Source of the DNA: Fasciola hepatica
Lineage: Eukaryota; Platyhelminthes; Trematoda; Plagiorchiida; Fasciolidae
Reading direction: 5' to 3'
NCBI GenBank assembly: GCA_948099385.1
Contig: CANUEZ040000014.1
Location: 2,418,001-2,482,000, forward strand
DNA: 64,000 nt
Position numbers and translations under genes: made by a program. Each line of letters begins with the position of its first letter. Within the stretch, counting starts at the first letter, position 1. The notes under the pieces were generated by a model, which made no database searches, was not told the DNA's origin, and saw only the letters and a program-made list of their open reading frames with translations. Below, one piece after another: positions 13,434 through 25,800 of the stretch.

Positions 13434-13497
13434 CATTCTCCTATACTGCATATCCTGTCATCCTCGTTCTGGACCTGCCTGACGCACGTGCTCCTTG
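13434..13497 (+). other. Breakpoint filler with BEL LTR fragment at palindrome centre
   Basis: This 64-bp stretch has no counterpart in the other arm. Positions 13461-13497 match 5578-5614 of the copy A LTR at 36 of 37 positions, in the same orientation; the intact element's LTR differs in the first part of this block. The preceding bases repeat CATATCC and TGTCA pieces that also sit next to this block in the LTR. It looks like templated filler at the inverted-duplication junction. Confidence 0.75.
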
Positions 13498-15401
13498 GTA
13501 CTAAGAAGCACTGATGGATCAGGCCTATGTCCGCTTATCTTTAGCGATTTTGGAGCGAAGTCTGTTCTGTGAAGTTATGGGAACAAGAGTAGCGTACGCC
13601 AAGATTGGTAACCATGGGGTGTATGGGGATGGGCAAGCTGTCCGGACAAATTTGACCAGGTGGTACAGTGCACGTTTAAAGTGGGAGGAAGCTTTTATCT
13701 GCAGAGAGAATTTCATGAACCACGAGACGCACCAAGTTTGAAGAGCAAGTAAGTCACGCGATATGTTGCACAGGGTCACAGATAGGTCATTGGGGAGGAA
13801 GGAGTAGAAAATTTTTATATCGTCGGCAAAGAGGGAAGGAGTGCCGTATCGAATAGGGGAGAAAATGTCATTGACATAAATAAGGAATAGTAATGGGCCT
13901 AGGACACTGCCTTGGATGACGCCGTTAGTAGTTGGTTTGGCGGAAGATAGGTGGCCGTCGACGAGCACGGCTTACGATATGTGAGAGAGATAAGAGGATA
14001 GCCAGGCGGGGGGAGGGTCAGTAATGCCAAGAGGTCTGATTTTGGCTGACAGATGTATATGGGGAACACGGTAACGATCCTTAGACATATCAAGGTACAG
14101 GACGATTACGGAGTTGCCGGCATCTGCAGCAGACAGTAGGACATTGAGAAAGTCAAGCTGGCAGGAGAAGCAGAAACGGGAGTTCAAGAAACCATGCTGA
14201 CCAGGGTTCAGCAGGCTGTTGGATAAGAGGTACTGAACAGTGTATTTTTTGATACTTCTTTCCATGATTTTGCAGACTACTGGGGAGTGGTTAATGAGCC
14301 GATAGTTATCCGGGTCATACAGTGCACCCTTTTTGAAGCTTGGAATTATAACGGAGGTTTTTCATTGAGGTGGGACGGAACTATGAAGCATGGATGTGGT
14401 GTATGCAATAAGTAACAATAAAGATAGGTCAGGACCACCGAAATGGAGGAGGGTCGGTGGGAGATCATCTGGGCCCGGTATCGGGGAAGGTTTAATAAAG
14501 GAAACTGATTCCTTTAACTTCTAGATAGGTGAAGAGAATCGATGAAGGATAGGCAGATGTGCGGGGATGGATTGTAAGAGGGGGAATACCAGGACAGTTT
14601 ATAAGGGAGGGGAAAATGCTTATTGAAGGCCTCAGAAGTAGATGCTGGATTGTTAGCGGTAGATGAGCCACAGATGAGGAATTTGGGCGAGATATGATTG
14701 GAGTGATTGGACCTTTTGCTAAACAGGTCGGACAGGTAACCAGTTTTGTTGGGCTGTCCTAGAGCGGTGGCCTTTTGCCTTCTCAGATGCGAATCGGCGA
14801 TGCTACGCAGCTTCAGTCGTAGCTGGTTTATCCGCAGAAGAATTGTAAAGTCGCGTGATCTAGCAAAGGTAAGTTGCAGCTTAGCCAGCCGACGCTCTAA
14901 AAGTAACAGGCGTAGGCTGCTGGACTTGGGGCGTGGATCGGCACATAGATTGGCGGTACTTAAGCAGTAAAGGAGGTTGGAGTAGAGAGAGTTCACATGA
15001 GTGAGAGGATCAGAGGAAAGAAAAAATGTGTCCCAGTTAAGGGAACGGGTTATCATTGGCACCAGGGGCCAGGTACAGGAAAGGTAAGACGTCGGAACAG
15101 GGGGAGAGGATTGCATCAGATGGGAACAGCTGAAGCAGCTGAACTTGCACCTGACAATACGGTGGTCACTACCGGGGAAGTGATCAGTAATCTGGGTGAT
15201 CATATCAGGAACATCAATGGAGAATACTAGGTCCAAGATATTGTTCCCCCTTGTGGGGCAAGAGACATGTTGGGTCCATCCACCAAGAAGGACACAGGAA
15301 ACGAAGGTGGAGAGGGCGGGAGGGTTGCATAAGAGGACCAGCAAACTGCCGTATGCTCTTGATATGATAAACGCTACATTATGCTGCAAATATTTAGACA
15401 C
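13498..15401 (-). pseudogene. CR1-like endonuclease/RT relic spanning right arm and centre
   Basis: The minus strand carries the same endonuclease C-terminus and RT N-terminus as 11964-13433. It then runs on through the asymmetric centre: VLYLDMSKD (near 14090), GVIQGSVLGPLLFLIYVND (near 13910) and the catalytic palm motif FADDIK (near 13830), then thumb sequence to about 13498. It has a stop near 13978, others in the first part and a probable frameshift near 13660. Because it is continuous across the arm/centre boundary, this side keeps the original order and the left arm carries the broken duplicate. Confidence 0.82.
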
Positions 15402-15643
15402 CCGTTAGGGTCATCTTCAGACATCGATATCGATATCTGTGCAGAACCCATGACCAGTGAAGCGCGGATCAGAATGGAAGCCGAGCTCGGGCACTTTGTA
15501 AATATCTGCAGAACGGCGGGGCTACCTATTAACCTGAAGTGCTCGAATCGCCATAGAGTGGGACTTTTGAATGGGACCAAAGCGTTAAAACCGTCCTTCT
15601 CAGCACATACAACAGGGACCTGTTGCTGAGCCGGGCATCAGGA

Positions 15644-17722
15644 TTTAAACACGGTACAGGAGGGCACACCTCAGACACTCCCTGCAGTTCAAGGATGGCA
15701 CCTGTACAAAATACACGGCATCAAACAAAACCGGAATTGAGGCAGCCAGTTCTGCTGCGCCGATGAGCTCGAGCTTCACTCTTGTTCTTCGTTCCGTTTA
15801 CCGTTGCTCCTCAGCTAGGCCACACCCAGACTGCTTTTCTCTATCTCATCTCCCTTTCCAATGATCCTCAATGCCGGTTAACCACCTCGGGCACTATACT
15901 GACCACCTCCCTCGCTGGTGCACCTGGATGATGATGCTGTATGGCCGTCTACCACTCTCTGTTCCCGTTGGCTCTGTTGTCCAAGTTCCCACAACCTCCC
16001 CAATTGGTTCTGGACCATATATATCCTAACGTGGTGTCTCAGCCTTCTGTGCAACCATCAGTGAACACTCATGTCAATCCCAACGGTGCGGGGCGCGGCC
16101 AGATCCCCGCTTTGATCGGCGCACATCGGGCGTGCAGGCCGTTTGTAACGATATGCGAGCGCAGTTAGGCTGGTAGATCACATCTCCTGCGTTCAGTTCA
16201 CGAAGTGTTTTTCAGGTTGAGTGCCAAGCGCACGGTCAGCCCCACCAACTAGCACCGGTTGTGCATTGCACGCTTCAACTCTCCTCGCCCCACCGCACTC
16301 AGCATTGTCCAATGCGGACCGTATGCTCCTACCATTCTTCCGCCACGATTCGCTCCTCTACCGTTCTAGTTGACATTCTTGTCATTTCCCTTCCGTGTCG
16401 TTCTACCTCTGTATGCACACCTATCCATTTTGCTTTTGTTCCTATCGTGTTTCACAATGTCAACTCCCACTGCATGATCCCACTCTCATCCTATCCATTT
16501 TACCCTGCCCAAGCCCGAAATATGTTCTTTTCCACTCATTTGGCCCCTGTCGGCTCCTAAACAGTATTCAATTGTCACCTCCATATAATTATAAAGTTCA
16601 TTGGTCGCATACCTCACTAGCTACCATATTGCGATATCCCTTTTTGTCCATCTTATACTTCCTACCAATATGCTCCAGACACATCCGTAACCATGTCGCA
16701 TCACCATATAAGAATTTGCCGTTCCGACCTTTGCTTTTTGACTAGAAAATTTATTACCACTCCGCCACGTCCATACTTCCCATTTCTGAATCCGTGATTT
16801 GCCCGTGGATCTTCCCCTAAGACAGTGTACCGATTAGAAACTTCTAGCTCAATCCATTTGTGTATTGGCCGGCAAGCACGCAAACCTCAGTTCCATTTTC
16901 CCAACTCCGAAGCACAATATTTCTCGTGCATTTTTGTTCGATCGCAGGTTTTCCCCTCCCGGGTCCTTTTCTTCTCGGTCGTCATCCTGTGTCATCTACA
17001 GTGGAACGATCTGATTGATCATCTCCTACCTGGATTTTGGCCAAAACTCTCGTCTGCTTCGTGCACTGCTCGCCACATTCATCTTCAATGCGCCTCTTGT
17101 CCTGCGCTGCTTCTCCGCGTTCCACCTAGTGCAAAGTCATCGTAACGTCATCATTCTCGCCTACAGTTTCAAACCATGTGATCTGCCATTACCTGGTATT
17201 TCTGATCCTCCACTTCTCTATTTCTCTCCTGTTATTTGCTATTACAACTGACGCATCTTTGCACCACAGCTCTTCTAAACTCCAGGTTACCCTCCCCCAG
17301 TGGACTTTTACACCTCTCCAACCACCCCGTACTTCCATCCTCTCCGTTCTCTAGCCACTTTCACGGCCATCTTCTTGCTGCATAATATACGCCCATTTGT
17401 TACCGCTCCACCCATGTTCGGCCGTCACCACACGTCACACCTGCAATAATCAAACTTAGATTCACTCTTACCTGTGTTCGTCGATCCTTTCCCTCACATT
17501 CCATCGTTTATCGAATTCTGCCTACAGCCACCACTTCTGTGCTTCCAAAGTTGGTTCTCTTTTGCTGTTGATCCCCCATGTTCACCTGTCATAAACAAAT
17601 TCATCAGGGTCTACCCAAGTTAATTCCGTACCATTTGACCCAACTCGACCTGCCTCTCACAAACCCTGCTACTTCCGTGTCTCTTCTCTCCACTGCTGTT
17701 TGCTCGTGCTCTGATATTATGC

Positions 17723-17789
<67 letters not shown>

Positions 17790-18467
17790 TATAAATTTAT
17801 GCAGCCACATATCCTCTCTGGCTCCTCCAGTTCTTCGCCGATCAGTTCTCCTGCCACCACGCTGCCGCCCTTCATGACAATCGTCCATTTTGTCTTTATC
17901 TGTCCCTCACATTTACCGTATCTCGACCCTTCTGCGACATCGCTGCCACCTGACTCACTCTCTACGTCATGCATTGGTCGCCAGCTGTTCTCAAATTGAC
18001 ACTGTCCGCTTACTGCAATAACGCATAGCTCATGGCTACATAGTCCCCAGCCAAACAACTCAATTTTTTGATCCTCCTTTATTCAATTCTTTTTTGTTTT
18101 TTTCTTCATCGTTTCTCGTAACGATAGTTTCTCCTGCTGATTTTCAGCCCTCCTCATGTAAATGTTTCAGGTCCCGTTCTCCTCTACTTGGCTCAGCCAG
18201 CTGCTCCATCTGACCTTAACTTTCAAATTTGCCGGCCCCATATCTGAATCCATCTCCGGGTTCACTTAACTCCCTCCATTACTCTTTGGTGTGCATTCAT
18301 TTATCTCCCTCTCACCTCCTCTGTATTTCTTCCTACCCCTCTTTGTCTAGCGTATTTCTAAATTTTTCATGAATTTTGTCTGTCAGTTTCGTCCCTTGTA
18401 AAACTTTGATCATGCGTAAGGCATGCTTTGGGTGTCTCCGAAATAGGCTATTGTTATTATTATTAAT
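15644..18467 (+). mobile_element. CR1-like 3' region (mirror of 9095-11900)
   Basis: Plus-strand mirror copy. It ends with the sense pattern GTGTCTCCGAAATAGGC followed by TATTGTTATTATTATTAATG at 18436-18468, which shows the 3' orientation directly. It carries the AAATTTGCCGGCCCC motif near 18224 and the TA tract at 17724. No RT or other recognisable protein is present. Confidence 0.5.
17724..17784. repeat. (TA)n microsatellite, about 30 units
   Basis: A pure TA run, the mirror of 9779-9820 and longer by about 19 bp. The tract has changed length since the arms separated, or was resolved differently in assembly. Confidence 0.97.
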
Positions 18468-20658
18468 GATAACGAGAGATGACGACACACCTATCGGTAA
18501 ATCTATGCCAAAGGGCTAAGCCATTACCTATAGCCAAGCTGGATGGTGGATGCTTAGAGTAAAAGCTGAGAAAAGCAAAGCGCATGGGGCAGTAGGCGAA
18601 AAGACACATACAGTGGGTATGAAGAGGTGGGCTCCCAAAGACTGTGTACCCTAATATGAGGGGTTGTGACCGAAATGAAAATGGAAGTGTTGGCGAAGTC
18701 AGTTCATTTCATACAGTGTTAGTAATAAGGACGAGAGGTGGGCAGTAGTCTTTGCACGAACGCCCATACAGCTGAATAGGAGCGGGTCCCTGATGCCTCC
18801 AAGGGACAATAGAATTCCTGGTGATGAGGCAGGAGAAACTTCAGTAGTTTCCCTTGGAAGGCGCTAAAATTACTGTGCAAGGTGAGGCCTTGTAGGTTCA
18901 AGAAAATACGGGCCAAGTGGCTGTTGGTGTAAAAAGTGGAGTGTCTTCTCGAGAATTACACCCGAGGGAACAGCAGCCTTAAAGGGAATGATCAAAGTAA
19001 GTGACTTGATAGAAGGTGCCGTCATATGGCACAAAATTTCTTGTGGCTTGGGAGGTGCGTGAAGGAATTACTGGCTACAACTAGTTGATCTGTGACTAAA
19101 GCTATCACGGAGGTAGCTGAAAACGGATCGGAGTGCCATGAAAATTCGTGGCTGCACAGCCTACTGACGGAATAGAATAAATGGTAGGCTGGGGGGTACT
19201 CTTTTCATAAAAGCTGACTTCTATCAGCGGATGTTCTTCTTACGCTAGTACCGCCCAACACACAGGCCACTGCATGCTACATTTTCCCACACCAGTGGCT
19301 GATAGGGATAGTCATTGCATACAGAGGGCCGCAAGCAGAAGAGAAAGAAGAATGTGAACTATTCCAGATTCAGCAGAGGAAGCTGAGCAGGTCACAAAGC
19401 CTTATCGCGATGGTGGATATGAATGGTCCAGAGGCAAACTGGAACGGTGAATATACCCCCGAGAGAACCACTGGAGGTGCTATCGTGACTTGGCTTCACA
19501 ACCACGCCGTCGAGCAATGAGAAAGAGAATCGACGAGCTTCCCCGTCGAGCAACGTTATTCTACACTGGATCTGTTGATGAGCGGGTATCGATCTGACAT
19601 CCTCTTCCCGGAAAAGAGCAATTGCGGAGTCTTGCGAGCAATGTCCGATGTTGGGCGCAACAAGCCGGGACCTGAGTGGGTTCGGAACTATGTTACAGTA
19701 GATGTGAGCCAACTAAAAGCAAAGGCACCAAGCATGTGTTAGTACCCGGAAGTCCCGGAACCATTCGTGAGGAGGGAGGAGCCGGAGGGCAATAAAGCCG
19801 GGCTAACAGGATTGACGGACGAGTTTGTTCCGTTAACACAACAAAGAAATAGGAGCCAGCAGCCTTCGCGGAACCTGAAGATTGCTAGGAGGTTAACTGT
19901 TCGTAGAAGGTTATGGACTCATTACAAACTTCGCAGCACGCAATACGCATGGGCAGCGCACGAGACAGCCAGAAACAGACTGAAGCCCTTCAATGAGAAG
20001 CAAAGTACAATCATGAGAGGAAACTAGCCAACAAAGTGAAGACTGACCTGAAAATGTTCTTCGCTTGCGTGCAGCCCAAGAAAACGACAAGTGAGTGCTT
20101 AGGTACTCTGGAAATGCCCGACGGAAGCATTGATTTCGATGATAAACATAAGACGGAAACCCTACTTGAGATCATTGAGAGGGTGTATCGTCAAGGCCAG
20201 ATGCTCAGTGCGGCTTGGTCGGACATGGGGCGTACGCCAGTGACTCAGCAGCTCATTGAAAGTGAGGACGAGGTGCTCCATGAAACTAGGTCCTTGTGCA
20301 GGCATAAAGCATCCAGACCGGGTACAGTCCATTCGTCGATTTTTCAGTCTCCTTTGTATTTCCCATGAGAGGCTAATGCTTAGCTGTACAATAAGTCACA
20401 AACGGAGGGAGGGCCGGATACCAGAAGACTGGCGCAAGGTCATTGCCGCGGCAAAAAGTGGGACACGATTAGGGCAGAAGGCGTAGAACTACAGGTCGTC
20501 GGCCTGATACCAGTATTGTGCAGGCGTTTGGAACGTACAACCTGTAGGCAATTAGGCTTGGATCTGGGTAGGAATGAAATAAAGACATCTGTACAACATG
20601 AGTTCGGAGGGAAAAATGGTGTTCGATAAACCTGAGGACGTTCTTGGAAGGTGTAAGA
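18468..20658 (+). pseudogene. CR1/Jockey-like endonuclease-RT relic (mirror of 6904-9094)
   Basis: This is the plus-strand mirror copy. The endonuclease stretch lies near 19390-19670, the basic linker at 19767-20027, the KTDLKMFFACVQ block at 20036-20070, and the partial RT (IPEDWRK) near 20420. It has the same frameshifts as the left arm. A few substitutions separate the arms (for example one R to G change near 20460). Confidence 0.7.
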
Positions 20659-20741
20659 GGACTTCGAGCAGTGCGTAGCAAAATTGGAAGCGGATCCCGA
20701 AATCAGAACTCGATTATCCGGTAATTCTACGACGCTAGATT
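20659..20741 (-). repeat. Truncated BEL LTR (mirror of 6821-6903)
   Basis: Reverse complement of the left-arm fragment. One visible difference is in the TCTAG(A/C)GTCG stretch. It carries the same GGGATCCG and GCTACGCA blocks as the full LTRs. Confidence 0.7.
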
Positions 20742-21766
20742 AATAATAATAATAACAATAATAATAATGGTTTATTTAGGATAACCCCGAGGCATGCTGT
20801 GACGCAAGATCAAACGGTACAATTGGACGTAGAGCCCGAATTCCAAGAGGATGATTCAGGTATATGCACTCGATATTGTACAGGAGAAAGTATTTAAGTT
20901 ACCCTTTAAGGCGGGGCCCGGCAAATTTGAACTCAAGGTCGGGCGGCCAACCCCGCCAAGTCAGGGTAGAGCTGGTCGGAGGTGGTAGACTCTTCCTGAA
21001 GTAGTACAAAAAGAGGGGCTATGCAACGAGGGAATCGAACAGAATTGACGAAAGTTTTGTTCACCTTGAGGAAAAAGAAGTTTCCAAGGGAGACATGAAC
21101 CAGTTATAGCGCTCCGCGGAGTATGGCACGGCTTTGGATTGAAATCAGACGACAAAAAGAATGAATTAGCAGACAAAGAACAATCAAAATCTTCTGAAGA
21201 TCTTCCTTGTAAAGTTCAGCGACCACATATCGGCTGAGTCCGTTATATACCCAAAGGAGGACTCATTTGTAGAGAGATTGCTTAGGTGGGGGTGAAAGAA
21301 GTGGCCGAATGTAAACATGCAATCGCTGCAAACATCGTTTACCTTCATAAAGGTGGAATGTGATGCACCAAAACAGAAATGGGAACTGGGCGACAAATCA
21401 TTTTGTGATGCATAGCCATGATAGCCGCAGGTACGCGGTTTGCACAGATGAGTATATAAATGACAAGTAAGTATTTACGTTTGATTATCGTTGTCTAAGG
21501 GCTGAACATGATGACCAGATAGATGCAAGAATCAAAATTTTCTAAGAGGATTTACCAAGATAAAATACTGGATGTGAAAAAGCATCAAACAGCCGATGAA
21601 TACAGTTGCGAAGTTGGGCGGTGAAGTAGTTGACAGGTAAATACTATCTGCTGGTATTCTTTGTGAGAGGTGGATCCTGTGATGGCGAAAGATCAAAAAG
21701 CTGCAATACAGGTGTCTCTCAGATGTCAATATATGGGGAGGGCATGAATCTTTGCAAGGCGAGTAT
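20742..21766 (-). mobile_element. CR1-like 3' region with ATT tail (mirror of 5796-6820)
   Basis: Minus-strand mirror copy. The AAT-rich tail lies at 20742-20768 and the CCCGGCAAATTTGAAC motif near 20917. It abuts the 3' LTR of BEL copy A' at 21767. The sequence on the far side of that BEL element (28245 onward) may be the other half of this CR1-like element, with the BEL element inserted into it; this is an inference from position only. Confidence 0.55.
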
Positions 21767-22142
21767 TGTAACACATGTTTGAGCAATGCGTAGCCAAATT
21801 CGCAACGGATCCCGAAATCAAAAGGCGATTATCCGTGATATTCTACGATACTAGATTATTGAATGAACAATGACACCAAAAAGATACAAACCTCAACAAT
21901 GAGATCACAAGGATTCAACAACGAGAAACCGAATTGCAGCGTGTGAGCAAGGAGCACGTGCGTCACGCAGGTCCAGAACGAGGATATGACAAAGTAGCGC
22001 TCTGGGTGCGAACAAACGGCAATTGGTCCATAAAAGCAAACAGTTCGTGAAGACACGTCAATAATGTTAGTAAGTAAGTGATGGTAAGAAAAACACTGAA
22101 CCGCAAAGGTTTTAGGGGGATTTTCCACGATCGGTCGTTGCA
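21767..22142 (-). repeat. 3' LTR of BEL copy A'
   Basis: 376 bp in reverse orientation, beginning (element sense) TGCAACGACCG and ending GTTACA. It matches the left-arm LTR at 5424-5795 except for a 4-bp insertion and a few substitutions, and matches the 5' LTR at 27869-28244 closely. Confidence 0.9.
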
Positions 22143-22885
22143 CCGCCCATCAAAATCCTCCCGAATCCTTGGCAGAATGAAAGGTTTGGTATAATCGCAC
22201 TGATTCTTCCTACCTACCTAGGCCCTGCTGTCAGTGCGCGTGCCTAATGCTTGTCGTCGACGTTCTGCTCATGGTCACACCTAATCCGTTGGCCAGTAGA
22301 CGCGAGGTTAGTCTACATCTTCCACGAGAACAATTGACCGATGGCAGGCGTGAAGGGGGCACTTAAACGCTGTCCTTGGAAAGGCCGTCCTGCCCTGGTT
22401 GTATGTGCTTGAGTGAGTATGTGTGTGTGTATGATGTAATCGCCGCTACCCCCACATATGCAAAAGACATTCCAGTAACGTCAACAAAGTCAAATTGCGA
22501 AGACCGTCACATGTTTGATAGGGGTTGCGTGACATAGCGTGCGTCGAGTATGTGTGTATGTGTCTGGGTGTATAATGGAATCACAAGTACCACCACACAT
22601 CAAAGGAGGACCTTCTGCAACGTCAACGGAAGACTGTGAGCACTGCAAGGTGTTTGACGAGGACCGTGTGGCATAAACGAGTAAAATGTATTCATGTGTG
22701 CGTGACCTAAGCTCCGCTACTTCTACATGCAACGTCGTGCCGTGTGATAAACTAAGATTTGGGCAACTAACTCCATAGTAAATAGTGAACACCGTATGAA
22801 ATTAGACACAAATATACTCCAAAGACGGTGTGGAGGGTTGGGCCCTACAGGAAAATGCATGAGGAATAAATAAATGAATTCAGCT
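22143..22885 (-). other. 3' untranslated region of BEL copy A'
   Basis: Mirror of 4681-5423. The purine-rich candidate polypurine tract sits directly beside the LTR at 22143-22165, and the CA/TG-rich run near 22400-22435. No gene was seen. Confidence 0.7.
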
Positions 22886-25800
22886 TCATCTGGTATCAGC
22901 AGACGTGTATATAGCTTGGTCTGTAGCGTCGATCTCGCCCGCGTCACTGTCACCCTCAAGCATACATATCTTACGGATATCTCGCAATAAGTTTCCTTTG
23001 TTTGTTCTCACCACCACCGTGCGCACGAGGCCACCGATTTCTGTACGGCAGTCCTTCATCACTCCAACCGGCCAATCGTCTTTATGTAAGTGGCTCTCCA
23101 CGAGGATGACCACATCGCCACGTCTGAACGACCTCTGTTTGGAGATCCACTTTTCCCGAAGCCGCAGATCCGGTAAGTATTCCCTTGTCCGACGTTTCCA
23201 GAAAGCTTTTGCCAGGTGGTTCACTTGTTTCCATCCAACGATGTACGTTCCACGCAAGGTTTTCGGTGTGGTTGCTCCTGCGTTTGACCGAAGTATTAAC
23301 AGGTCGTTGGGGGTGGGTGCCGGTTCGTCTTGCGGGTCTGGGACGATCGGCACCAGGGGTCTGTTTTTCAATATGCGTTCTACTTCTGTTAGTAAAGTAG
23401 TCAGCGTCTCGTCATCGAGGGCTTCTTGTGAGGTCAGGGCTGTGAGTATTCTCCTAGTCGATCGTATCAGCCTTTCCCAAATGCCATCACGATGACTGGC
23501 ATAAGGTGGGTTGAAGTGCCATTCTATCCCCCTTGCTACGGGCTGGTTTCGTATTTTGGCGTGATCCAGGCGGTTCCACCATTTCTCTAACTCCTTATGA
23601 GCCCAAACAAAGTTCGAGCCATTGTCTGAGTATACATTCTTGGGGATGCCCCGTCTCGCGATGAACCCTTGAAAGGCCATTAGAAATGAATCGGTGGTCA
23701 TATTAGGCACTTCTTCAAGATGGACTGCCGTTGATTGCAAACATGTTATCAGGCAGCCATACCTCTATTGGGTGCTCCTTTGCTGTCGTACAAGTAACGG
23801 GCCAAAGCAGTCGACGCCAACTTCCACGAGCGGGCACCATCCCGGTTGAATTCTTATGGCTGGAGGGGGGCCACCATTTGTTGGCGTGCTACCGCTCTCC
23901 GGCGACGACAAGTGATGCGGTTGTCTATGACTCGCTTGAACGTCGCTGGTCCCTTTGTCACCCGAAATCGTCGACGTATATTGTTCAACAAGCGGTTCAA
24001 ACCTGCGTGTCCTTCTTCTCGATGTACATAGTCTATTAGGCATCTCGTTATGTGGTGGCCACCAGGGATTATTATGGGGTGTTTTGTTTCGTACTCTAGA
24101 TTTGAATTCGTCAGCCGCCCTCCAACTATCAGTAGCTCTTTGGCTCGCATAGGGTTTAGTCTTCGGATACTGCTGTGCAACAGCCTGCTTCCTTTGGAGT
24201 TACCATCTATCCTGGCTAGCTCGCGGGCCGCGAATGGGAAAGCGTCTAGTTGCAGTAGGCGTATGACTTCGGGTTCGGCTTGATTCAGCTCGTCCGGTAG
24301 TATGGTCCCCACATTCAATGTGTTTTGTGGTCTTGCGCCTTTCAAAATCAATAAGAGTGCTTTGTATCGTGTCCACCAGACCCCGGCTCTTAACATTTTT
24401 GTCCAGTTGGGAAATTGGCACAGTTTTTCTATTAGGCTTGCGCTTTCCATGTAATTAGCAGCCAGTATCAGTCTTTTAGTCTCGATATCGCCATCATTAT
24501 CCTTAGGTATTAATAGCATTGGCCACATCTCTTAAGCTGCAGTTAAGAAGTCCGGCCCCATTGTCCATATCCGCAACCTCTCCAGTGTTTTCAGGCCCCT
24601 TGAGCAGAAGCCGGCCGGGTTACTGGCGGATTGTACATAGTGCCATTGATCGGTTTTAGTCGACTCGTGGATTATAGTGAGTCTGTTGGCCACGAAAGTG
24701 TTAAAACGAGTGGTAATGTTGTTTATGTAATGAAGTACCGTGGTTGAGTCCGTCCAAGAGTTTGGTTTCTAGTTTATCCGATCGAAGCATCTCCTAATCA
24801 GCGTCGCGGCTTTCACGGCCAGTACTGCTGCCGTCAGTTCCGGCCTTGGAATGGACACCGTTTTCAGTGGATCCACTCTTGCCTTTGCGAATAGCATCTG
24901 GCTGTGCCGCCCACCATTTGCGTCCACCCAGCAGCTGTAGGCAACTATTCCGTAGCCCATTTCTGATGCATCAGAAAATAAGTGGAGTTGGGCGTCGTTC
25001 GTGCACTTGATTCCTGTTAAGCATCTTTGTATTTTGATCTCACCAAGTTGCTCCAGGTTGTGCAGCCAGTCGCGCTATCGCTTATCATCGTCATCCTGGA
25101 GAGGCTCGTCCCAACCCGTCCCCCTCTGGCACAGCAATTGCGGCAAGCACTTTCCCGGTGACAACCATGGAGAAACGAAACCTAAGGGATTATAGAGGCT
25201 TCAGACTGATGATAGGATTCCTCTCCGTGTGGCTGGTCGTTTGGGTAGGTCCAGGGTGAAAATGAATTCGTCACCTCTGGGTTTCCACTAAAGACCAAGC
25301 GTGCGCTCCGTTTGTGAAGAGGATCCAAAAAGCTCCCTCGTACACTCCCTTTTCTCGGACTCCGGGATAACATTGTGCACCTCTCGGCTGTTTGAAGCCC
25401 ATTTAGTGAGGTTGAATCCTCCGGCATTTAGAGTGGCAATCAGTCCGGTCATATGGGGAATAGCAGTATTTGGGTCGTCGGAGGAACACAGAAAATCGTC
25501 CACGTAGATATGGTCCATTGCTCTTCCTAGCAGATTGCTGGTGACACCGAAACGCTTGAGAGTTTCCCGGAGGGCAAAATTAGCACAGAAGGGAGATGAT
25601 ACCGTCTCGAAGGGATGAACGGTCAGCCTGTACTCGTCAGGTGCGCGACTTGCGTCGTTTTCAGGCCACCGAAGAAGACGAAAGGCGTCCCTATCTTTAA
25701 CGGGCATCTTTACTTGTAGAAACATTTTACGTATATCCGCAGAGACGGCTACTTTTCCCAGCCGGAAACGACATAAAACCTCGACTAGTGGTTTTGTCCA

